Positions 1-5,314 of a DNA stretch of 6,367 bases are shown here, piece by piece. Made by a program: the position numbers and the translations under genes. Position 1 is the stretch's first letter, and every line of letters begins with the position of its first letter. The notes beneath the pieces were generated by a model, which had not been told where the DNA came from, did no database searches, and saw nothing but the letters and a program-made list of their open reading frames with translations. This DNA is from Lachnospiraceae bacterium (GTDB taxonomy: Bacteria > Bacillota > Clostridia > Lachnospirales > Lachnospiraceae): positions 1 to 6,367 of the forward strand of contig JAFVAA010000635.1 in assembly GCA_017476305.1 (NCBI GenBank). The letters are read 5' to 3'.

Positions 1-731
1 ATGATTTCTTGGAGTATATGCACATGGATCCATACTTCCGTTCCGGAAATCACAACCGTCTGACCTTTAGTATGTCGTATGCATACAGTGAGAATTACAT
101 CCAGGTGCTTTCCCACGATGAGGTGGTACATGGGAAGGGCTCTATGATTGGGAAAATGCCGGGCGAGCAGCATGATAAATTTGCGAACCTGAGAACAGCG
201 TATGGCTTTATGTATGGTCATCCGGTGAAAAAGCTTTTGTTCATGGGACAGGAGTTTGCACAGTACCGTGAGTGGAGCGAGGCGAGAAGCCTAGACTGGT
301 ATCTTTTAGACGAGGATTACAATAAAAAGATGCAGAGCTTTGTGAAGGAGTTAAATAAGCTCTATCAGAAGTACGATGCTATGTATCTGAATGACTATGA
401 TGTCATGGGCTTTGAGTGGATGAGCGTGGATAATAATGAGATGAGTACCGTAAGCTTCGTAAGAAGGGGCAGCGGTGCCAAGGATCAGCTCCTCTTTATC
501 TGCAACTTCACACCAGTCTTATATGAGGAATTTAAGACGGGCGTGCCGTGTGCCGGAGAGTACACGATGCTTTTGACCTCTGATGATGTGAAGTATGGCG
601 GCACCGGAGTAGATAACCCGAAGAAGGTAAAGGCGCAGAAGGATTTATGCGATGGGAAGGATTATTCCCTGGCGATGAAGCTTCCACCGCTTTCTGTGAC
701 GATTTACCGGTTTGATTATAAAGAGAAATGA
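1..731 (+). CDS. glgB: 1,4-alpha-glucan branching enzyme, C-terminal part (5' end outside window)
   Basis: Branching enzyme (GH13) cuts alpha-1,4-glucan chains and re-attaches them by alpha-1,6 links during cytoplasmic glycogen synthesis. The reading frame is open from the left edge (first full codon at 3), so the TTG at 9 is not the real start; about 242 C-terminal residues are visible. The stretch SHDEVVHGKG at 111-140 is the GH13 conserved region IV of GlgB, with the His-Asp pair that contacts substrate. It is followed by the family block KKLLFMGQEFAQYREW and then a C-terminal beta-sandwich with strands such as LLFICNFTP. The catalytic Asp and Glu (regions II and III) lie upstream of the window. 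The stop TGA is at 729-731 and a terminator follows 41 bases later, so the gene ends its transcription unit. Base composition is richer in G+C than the genes to its right, as expected for a core gene beside an accessory locus. The ending looks complete. Confidence 0.95.
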   Translation, partial: DFLEYMHMDPYFRSGNHNRLTFSMSYAYSENYIQVLSHDEVVHGKGSMIGKMPGEQHDKFANLRTAYGFMYGHPVKKLLFMGQEFAQYREWSEARSLDWYLLDEDYNKKMQSFVKELNKLYQKYDAMYLNDYDVMGFEWMSVDNNEMSTVSFVRRGSGAKDQLLFICNFTPVLYEEFKTGVPCAGEYTMLLTSDDVKYGGTGVDNPKKVKAQKDLCDGKDYSLAMKLPPLSVTIYRFDYKEK

Positions 732-772
732 TGTTTATAGAAATACTTGAATCAATCAAAAATCAAAGGCAA

Positions 773-808
773 AAAAGAACCTCCTCTGCTATCAGTGGGG
801 GTTCTTTT
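773..808 (+). terminator. Intrinsic terminator after glgB
   Basis: The left arm AAAAGAACCTCC (773-784) pairs over 12 positions with the right arm GGGGGTTCTTTT (797-808), with one G-T wobble and a 12-base loop. The right arm ends in a T-run. The mirrored A-run on the left means it could also work on the minus strand, but no minus-strand gene ends here. It separates glgB from the signalling locus. Confidence 0.9.
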
Positions 809-844
809 ATGGGTATAATGAAATGGAACGTATCTTATATGTGA

Positions 845-1075
845 TATCTTGTTTGCTATATGTCAAATAAATTAGAGAAAACAAAGATGTATAGTTATAC
901 GGGGAATGTTGCTATAGATGAGTGATTTATAAACAAAATAATCAAATATTGACAAAAAAGGAGATAAAAAATTCATGGAATAGGGTTAAAAAATGTGAAG
1001 TATGTAGTAGAAAAATATCACGGGGCACTTGAAATTTCATTTGATGAGAGGGAATTCAGGATAGTGATTACTTGA
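845..1075 (+). pseudogene. Decayed, internally deleted AgrC-like histidine kinase remnant
   Basis: Frame 2 reads SNKLEKTKMYSYTGNVAID at 863-919, matching the intact kinase downstream (SEKLLRTESYSHTGNIAAD, residues 275-293). The same frame then continues as HGIGLKNVKYVVEKYHGALE and ends FDEREFRIVIT-stop at 1073-1075, matching the kinase C-terminus (HGIGLKSVEMAVQRYDGTLE, from residue 391). The equivalent of about residues 302-390, including the N-box, is missing, and in-frame stops occur at 923, 950 and 965. Bases 974-992 are identical to 3099-3117. This is the tail of a second kinase gene, most simply a relic of an earlier or duplicated agr-type locus. It cannot make a working kinase. The remainder of the gene-free stretch 732-1119 holds only the glgB terminator and the promoter and leader of the regulator gene. 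Confidence 0.8.
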
Positions 1076-1081
1076 TATAAT
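1073..1081 (+). promoter_or_regulatory. Extended -10 promoter for the regulator-kinase operon
   Basis: TGATATAAT is a perfect extended -10 element (TG at 1073-1074, TATAAT at 1076-1081). No good -35 hexamer lies 16-18 bases upstream, which extended -10 promoters tolerate. Transcription would begin near 1088 and leave a leader of about 30 bases before the ATG at 1120. The TG belongs to the terminal stop codon of the kinase remnant. Confidence 0.5.
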
Positions 1082-1119
1082 TGATCAGGATATTTCGGAA
1101 GACATGTGGGAGGGCTGGT

Positions 1120-1929
1120 ATGGAAATTAAGATAGCAATCTGCGATGATGAGAAGGAAGTGTGTACAAAAATAGAGCAGCTTTTGACAGAGGTGTTAAGT
1201 AGCAGGAAAGAAAACTTTGAGATAGATATTTTTCTTTCTGGTGAGAGCTTATGTAAGGAACTGGAAGAGCAGAAATATGACCTGATTTTTTTGGATATAG
1301 AACTGCCTAAGATCAGCGGAATTGACGTGGGGAGATATATGAGGGAAATACTTCGGGATGAAATGGTGCAGATTGCATATATATCGGGAAAAACGGAATA
1401 CGCTCTGGAGCTTTTTGAATACCGCCCAATTAATTTTTTGATAAAACCAATTGAAAAATCAGCGATAGAGAAGGTGATAAATAAATATCTTCTTATCGCT
1501 TCGCAACATCAATATTTTTTTGAATATAAAAAGAAGACGGATTATTATAGGGTGGCATTATCCGATATTTGTTATTTCGAAAGTGTAAAGCGGAAAATTA
1601 TGATATGTACCAGAAGGCATAGAGAGCAATCGAATCTCAAAAAAGTATATCCTGCACAGAAAAGCTTTTATCATTCAGGCGAAGGACATAATGGGAACGA
1701 ATTCTATGAATGCAATGAATTTTATGATTCCTTGGGGCATGTATATGAGCAGATAAAAGGAAATCATTTTTTATGGATTCATAAGTCGGTTCTCATTAAT
1801 TATTATTATATCCGGAAAATTTCGTATGATTCTGTAGTTATGTTAGATGGGACGACGTTTTCTATTAGCCAGGCGAGGAGAAAGGAAATTCGTAGACAGT
1901 ATTTAGAAATTCGGAATGAGGAGCTGTGA
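1120..1929 (+). CDS. AgrA-like LytTR-family response regulator
   Basis: Cytoplasmic transcription regulator of a two-component system, 269 residues. Residues 1-125 are a receiver domain: the acidic pair D9/D10 in CDDE, phospho-acceptor D59 in LIFLDIELP, and conserved K109 in LIKPI. Residues of about 135-265 form a LytTR DNA-binding domain (DICYFES, then FLWIHKSVLINYYYI and the C-terminal SISQARRKEIRRQY). The ATG at 1120 is preferred over the in-frame TTG at 1081 because GGGAGG (1108-1113) sits 6 bases ahead of it and the receiver fold begins there. The LytTR domain is longer than usual by roughly 25-30 residues (about 165-193), and the motif NEFY is duplicated just after this insertion (193-196 and 199-202). 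The stop overlaps the kinase start by one base (TGATG), indicating translational coupling. The likely partner is the next gene's kinase, and the likely targets are the agrD promoter and perhaps the downstream proteases (inference). Confidence 0.92.
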   Translation: MEIKIAICDDEKEVCTKIEQLLTEVLSSRKENFEIDIFLSGESLCKELEEQKYDLIFLDIELPKISGIDVGRYMREILRDEMVQIAYISGKTEYALELFEYRPINFLIKPIEKSAIEKVINKYLLIASQHQYFFEYKKKTDYYRVALSDICYFESVKRKIMICTRRHREQSNLKKVYPAQKSFYHSGEGHNGNEFYECNEFYDSLGHVYEQIKGNHFLWIHKSVLINYYYIRKISYDSVVMLDGTTFSISQARRKEIRRQYLEIRNEEL

Positions 1930-3209
1930 TGGAGGAAATACTGGAGCAAGTAGTTGTTCTGTGCTTAGAATTCTTTGAAATTTATATTATCTACAGATAT
2001 ATGACCATTTTTTTTGGACATGCATATAAAAAAAATAGAACATTATTGATTATGGCATATGTATTTCGTCTTACCTTGGGAATAGTGCTAAGCTTTTTTT
2101 CTTTAACTTCCATTGTCAGCCTGCTTATCTCTATAGGAACTGTTTTTATACTTACATTATTTTATTCCTCTGATATTCAAAAAAAAGTAATATGTACGAC
2201 TGTAGTATGTATATCTGAGTTTTTGGCAGAGGGAGTTACGGCTGCGTTTATGGGACTCGGGGGATTTCATATCTTAAATCCGATTACTCAAAAAAATCTT
2301 TTTTCCGGGATTATGATTTCTTTTGTGTTCTGGTCGATTACCATTGTCATCCGCCGGTTTCAAATGTCAGAAAGAAGTACACAACTTCCGAAACTGTTTA
2401 TCGTTGCGGTCATTATTTTTCCGGTTACATCTATTTATTTAATGTTTATGGTTTTTGAAAAGAATATCTTACCTGAGCCTATGGCAGAAATTGCTTTGTT
2501 TCTGGTTTTGACTTCAGATTTTATCTTGGTCTATCTGTATGATTCCCTGTCAAAAATGTTTGAGGAAAAAATTCAGTCAGCCTTAGTACGGCAGGAAAAG
2601 GATTACTACTATAAGCAATTAGAACTTTTACAAAAGAACGATGAGGAATTAAAGCGATTTCGTCATGATATGAGAAACCGGATGGAAGTGATTCAGACGA
2701 TGTTAATAGAAAAGGAGTATGTATCTGCTTTTCAATACGTGGAGAAAGTATCAGAGAAGCTTCTGCGGACAGAAAGTTATAGTCATACCGGAAATATCGC
2801 GGCAGATAGTATTATTAATAGTAAACTGACAAAAGCGCAGGAAATAGGGGTTCGTGTAAATGCTTCTATTGGTATGCCTAAAAAGCTTAGAATAGAGGAG
2901 GATGATTTGGTGGTGATTTTTGGAAATCTTTTAGATAATGCTGTGGAAGCGGCAGAAAGAACAGAGGAGAACCGCTTTATTTTAGTAGAAGTACATTATG
3001 AACAGGATACGCTTTTGATTCATGTTGCAAATTCTTATGATTCATTTATGAAAGGTGAGGATGGAAGTTATCTTACCAGAAAAGAAGATAAAGCGTTACA
3101 TGGAATAGGGTTAAAAAGTGTGGAGATGGCAGTACAGAGATATGATGGGACGCTTGAGATTAAGACAGATGAAGAAAGCTTTCAGATAGATGTTTTACTT
3201 TATGCATAA
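1929..3209 (+). CDS. AgrC-like GHKL sensor histidine kinase
   Basis: Membrane sensor kinase of 426 residues that should detect the extracellular cyclic peptide made from the agrD product and phosphorylate the preceding regulator. Residues 1 to about 207 contain six or seven hydrophobic membrane segments. Residues of about 209-245 are a charged, coiled-coil-like linker. H246 in RFRHDMRNRM is the likely phosphorylated histidine in the AgrC-type dimerisation helix. The ATPase part shows the N-box NLLDNAVEAA (333-342) and a glycine motif HGIGLKSV (391-398), as in the GHKL ATPases of AgrC proteins. The ATG at 1929 is chosen over the GTG at 1926 because it forms the TGATG overlap with the regulator and follows GAGGAG at 1918-1923. 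No terminator is visible in the 171 bases before agrD. The sensor part is too variable to infer the ligand from sequence alone; the neighbouring agrD/agrB pair is the argument for a peptide. Confidence 0.92.
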   Translation: MEEILEQVVVLCLEFFEIYIIYRYMTIFFGHAYKKNRTLLIMAYVFRLTLGIVLSFFSLTSIVSLLISIGTVFILTLFYSSDIQKKVICTTVVCISEFLAEGVTAAFMGLGGFHILNPITQKNLFSGIMISFVFWSITIVIRRFQMSERSTQLPKLFIVAVIIFPVTSIYLMFMVFEKNILPEPMAEIALFLVLTSDFILVYLYDSLSKMFEEKIQSALVRQEKDYYYKQLELLQKNDEELKRFRHDMRNRMEVIQTMLIEKEYVSAFQYVEKVSEKLLRTESYSHTGNIAADSIINSKLTKAQEIGVRVNASIGMPKKLRIEEDDLVVIFGNLLDNAVEAAERTEENRFILVEVHYEQDTLLIHVANSYDSFMKGEDGSYLTRKEDKALHGIGLKSVEMAVQRYDGTLEIKTDEESFQIDVLLYA

Positions 3210-3241
3210 AAGTGGGTAGAGATGATAGAGGAAAATTTAAG

Positions 3242-3272
3242 TTATTACAAAAGTATCTATGAATTATTACAA
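3242..3272 (+). promoter_or_regulatory. Paired 9-base direct repeats upstream of agrD (candidate LytTR site)
   Basis: TTATTACAA occurs exactly at 3242-3250 and again at 3264-3272, a 22-base period with a 13-base spacer. LytTR regulators such as AgrA bind two 9-base direct repeats about two helical turns apart, so the geometry fits. The bases do not clearly match the staphylococcal AgrA consensus. A possible weak -10 (TATACA, 3327-3332) lies 55 bases downstream without a good -35, as in an activator-dependent promoter. The call is tentative. Confidence 0.3.
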
Positions 3273-3380
3273 GTGGGCGCACAAATCGACTTTTTATGGT
3301 AATTTATACCTGTGCAAAATAGTGTTTATACATAATCAAACTTTCTGGTTCTAGATAGTGTATGGAGAAAGGAGAACGTC

Positions 3381-3518
3381 ATGAGAAAAGGAGTTGTAAA
3401 AATGGTACTTAAAAAAGTGGCATATCATGAGGCTGAGAAAAGTGCTAAAATCATATGTGGTTGGTTTTTCTACCAACCCAAACTTCCTAACGCAGTAAAA
3501 AAGCTTAGGAAATTCTAA
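3381..3518 (+). CDS. agrD: AgrD-like cyclic lactone autoinducer peptide precursor
   Basis: Small gene encoding a 45-residue precursor of a secreted cyclic quorum-sensing peptide. Residues 1-25 form a Lys-rich amphipathic leader (MRKGVVKMVLKKVAYHEAEK), as in AgrD proteins that sit on the inner membrane face. The core follows as C26-G-W-F-F30, then the recognition tail YQPKLPNAVKKLRKF. Compared with S. aureus AgrD, where ring CDFIM is followed by DEPKVP, the predicted thiolactone ring is C26-F30 with AgrB cleavage between F30 and Y31. This is inference from alignment; how many residues remain N-terminal to the cysteine cannot be read. The SD AGAAAGGAG (3365-3373) is strong and 7 bases from the ATG. 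The stop TAA overlaps the agrB start (TAATG), so the two are translationally coupled. The recognised pattern is a tiny Lys-rich peptide with Cys plus (Y/D)(Q/E)PKxP placed directly beside agrB. Confidence 0.92.
   Translation: MRKGVVKMVLKKVAYHEAEKSAKIICGWFFYQPKLPNAVKKLRKF
3459..3478 (+). other. RNA hairpin over the signal-peptide codons of agrD
   Basis: GGTTGGT (3459-3465) pairs perfectly with ACCAACC (3472-3478) around a 6-base loop. The stem spans the codons from the first ring residue after Cys26 to the Pro of the tail. It may affect transcript stability or ribosome movement, or may simply reflect the coding constraint. Confidence 0.35.
3484..3511 (+). promoter_or_regulatory. Possible RNA hairpin masking the agrB ribosome-binding site
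   Basis: TTCCTAA (3484-3490) is perfectly complementary to TTAGGAA (3505-3511) with a 14-base loop. The right arm contains AGGA (3507-3510), the only plausible SD for agrB, 7 bases before its ATG. Folded, this would hide the SD until ribosomes translating agrD open the stem. The 7-bp, AT-rich stem is modest in strength, so the role is inference. Confidence 0.35.
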
Positions 3519-4099
3519 TGATTGGTTTTATTTCTGAAAAGCTGACAGGGTATTTACTGAAAAGAGAAACGATTTGTCAAGAAGAATATGAAATTTATCT
3601 GTTTGGGATGGCACAATTTTTCCGAAAAATTCTGGTGGATGCTACGGTAGTGTTCCTGGGGATTCTTTTTGGAAAAGCGTGGGAGATGATTATTTTTCTA
3701 ATAGCGTTTCGTGTGATTCGGATTTATGCAGGAGGATATCATGCTGTTACACCGTTTGGCTGTTATCTTTTGACTATTCTTATGCTTTTTATGGTGTTGC
3801 TATCATTACATTTTATTTCGTGGAATCTCTCTATCCTGACGGCAGTATGGATATTTGCGAGCGTTTTGATTCTTGCTTTGGCTCCAATAGAAGTAGAGAA
3901 CAGGCCAATCGAGGAAGCGGAAAGGATTTATTACAAAAGAAAAGTCAGAGTGTTCTGGATATTAGAAAACATTGCTATACTGTTATGTATGGTTTTGCAT
4001 TTACGAATGGGAGCAGAAAGTATCGTGCTTGCACAAGCAACATTAGGGATGGCACTTCTTTGTGAAAAGTGGATTCATGGAGATGTACGAAATGATTAA
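3518..4099 (+). CDS. agrB: AgrB-like autoinducer-processing membrane protease
   Basis: Integral membrane cysteine endopeptidase of 193 residues, the usual AgrB size, which cuts the AgrD C-terminal tail and forms the thiolactone ring. The signature RIYAGGYHA (68-76) gives catalytic H75, and C82 follows in FGCYLL. The seven-residue spacing equals that of S. aureus AgrB H77 and C84. The N-terminal 40 residues are amphipathic (YLFGMAQFFRKI), followed by hydrophobic segments at about 42-65, 83-103, 106-123, 146-162 and 165-183. The ATG overlaps the agrD stop by one base, and the SD AGGA at 3507-3510 is weak and possibly sequestered, so expression probably depends on agrD translation. No strong terminator follows in the 74 bases before the first protease gene, so read-through is possible. 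All residues expected for activity are present. Confidence 0.95.
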   Translation: MIGFISEKLTGYLLKRETICQEEYEIYLFGMAQFFRKILVDATVVFLGILFGKAWEMIIFLIAFRVIRIYAGGYHAVTPFGCYLLTILMLFMVLLSLHFISWNLSILTAVWIFASVLILALAPIEVENRPIEEAERIYYKRKVRVFWILENIAILLCMVLHLRMGAESIVLAQATLGMALLCEKWIHGDVRND

Positions 4100-4112
4100 G
4101 TCCAGCTAAGAA

Positions 4113-4141
4113 TTGTCAATACCTAAATGAAAATTTTTAAA
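4113..4141 (+). promoter_or_regulatory. Weak candidate promoter for the first protease gene
   Basis: TTGTCA (4113-4118, five of six consensus bases) and TTTAAA (4136-4141, four of six) are separated by 17 bases, and the start codon follows 32 bases later. This could allow independent transcription of the proteases. In such AT-rich sequence, matches of this quality also arise by chance. Confidence 0.3.
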
Positions 4142-4173
4142 TTTTTGTTTTGCTAAAAAAGGGGGAAAAGATA

Positions 4174-5241
4174 ATGTTAAAGAAAGTTGGTAAATTAGCG
4201 GGAGTAATTTGTATGGTTTATGTGTTATTAGTAAACAGTGTGGAAAACACAAGGTTGATTTCCGCAAAGACAGACACATATACTATTATATTTGTGGCGA
4301 ATGGTGGTAATGGGAGTATGTCTTCACAAAAAATAAAATATGGAAAAAAGGTGGCATTAAATAATTATACTTTTTATAAAACCGGTTATAGCTTGGCTGG
4401 TTGGGCAAAAAGTAAAAATGGAAAAGTTATATATAAGAATAGAACGAAGGTTAAAAATCTAATAAAAGCAGGGAAAAAAATCAAATTATATGCAAAGTGG
4501 AAAAAAGAAGGGAAAAGAAGGGCTTTGATTCTGGGTGAAACTGCATCAGCCGCAGTACCAATGTTAGATGTGACAAGCATGGAAGAGATGATGAATAACT
4601 GCAAATTTTATGGTGAGAAAATGAAGAGCATTATTTCTTATCCAGATCATAAAAAGAGCGAGATTACAAGTAAAATTAAAGAAGTATTTAAGGAAAATAA
4701 ATCAAATGATGTAAGTTACATTTATATGACTTGTCATGGTAGTGAAAATGGTGATATAATAATAGGAAATGATGAGAGTGATGTGCGGTATTATACTGTA
4801 AGTGAACTAAGGAAATTATTGGATGCAAATGTAAATGGAAAGGTTGTATTATTGTTAGATTATTGCTATTCGGGAAATGCCGTTACGAAAGAAGATGTTG
4901 GAGAAAAGTTTGTGAATGACTTTGTCTCTGCGGAAAGTAATGAAAAGAATGGCGAGTTGGCTAATGCTAAATATCGAATTCTCTGTTCATCTAGAAATAC
5001 AGAAAAATCAATGGGTGGAAAATCCAGTTTGGCTACCAGATATTGGGAATTAGGTGCAGGTTGGGAGGAGGAAGCGCAGAAAATATGTGATTTAAAAGCA
5101 GATAAAAATAAGGATAATAAGATTACTTTACAAGAAATGTATTCTTATGCCTATCCTAAGATTAAAAAAGAAAATGGAAATCAGCATATGGTAGTGTATC
5201 CAAAGAAAAGTTCCTATATAATTTTTGGAAGATTTCAGTAA
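4174..5241 (+). CDS. Secreted InlB B-repeat / caspase-like cysteine protease, copy 1
   Basis: Probable exported cysteine peptidase of clan CD (caspase/legumain type), 355 residues; substrate unknown. Residues 1-31 are a signal peptide (MLKKVGKLAG, hydrophobic VICMVYVLLV, likely cut after ISA). Residues 36-109 match one Listeria-Bacteroides/InlB B repeat (FVANGGNG, GYSLAGWAKS, LYAKW), very rich in lysine. A basic linker KKEGKRR leads into the protease domain from RRALILGE (115-122). Catalytic H188 lies in YMTCHGS and C231 in LLLDYCYSG, the clan CD pattern of an HG motif and a DxCxSG motif after hydrophobic strands. ILCSSRNTEKS (269-279) is the usual following strand and loop. DKNKDNKITLQE (310-321) resembles an EF-hand calcium loop. 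The tail VVYPKKSSYIIFGR closes the domain. The ATG at 4174 is preferred over the TTG at 4150: GGGGG (4161-4165) is 8 bases upstream and the signal peptide starts there. It lies 74 bases after agrB and is paralogous to the next gene. Confidence 0.85.
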   Translation: MLKKVGKLAGVICMVYVLLVNSVENTRLISAKTDTYTIIFVANGGNGSMSSQKIKYGKKVALNNYTFYKTGYSLAGWAKSKNGKVIYKNRTKVKNLIKAGKKIKLYAKWKKEGKRRALILGETASAAVPMLDVTSMEEMMNNCKFYGEKMKSIISYPDHKKSEITSKIKEVFKENKSNDVSYIYMTCHGSENGDIIIGNDESDVRYYTVSELRKLLDANVNGKVVLLLDYCYSGNAVTKEDVGEKFVNDFVSAESNEKNGELANAKYRILCSSRNTEKSMGGKSSLATRYWELGAGWEEEAQKICDLKADKNKDNKITLQEMYSYAYPKIKKENGNQHMVVYPKKSSYIIFGRFQ

Positions 5242-5314
5242 GGTGATGGGACATTTTAGATAGTAAAACTGAGAGTGAATGATAGAGCTTTATAATATTT
5301 GGAGGAAAGGATTT

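Noticed and set aside
814..819. Perfect TATAAT just after the glgB terminator
   Set aside because: No -35 hexamer at proper distance, the extended TG is out of register, and no intact gene follows closely; the extended -10 at 1073 is a better promoter for the regulator.
949..954. TTGACA -35 consensus
   Set aside because: Lies within the kinase remnant and no acceptable -10 is found 16-18 bases downstream.
3679..4065. Second plus-strand open frame inside agrB
   Set aside because: Out-of-frame shadow; agrB has conserved catalytic residues and hydrophobic segments in its own frame.
4131..4147. AT-only inverted repeat after agrB as a terminator
   Set aside because: AAAATTT/AAATTTT with no G-C pairs is too weak; it reads as general AT-richness.
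5254..5268. TTTTA-GATAG-TAAAA hairpin between the two proteases
   Set aside because: Five A-T pairs with no T-run afterwards; not a credible terminator.
5291..5296. TATAAT upstream of the second protease gene
   Set aside because: Transcription would start at about 5303, inside the GGAGG ribosome-binding site at 5301-5305, and there is no matching -35.
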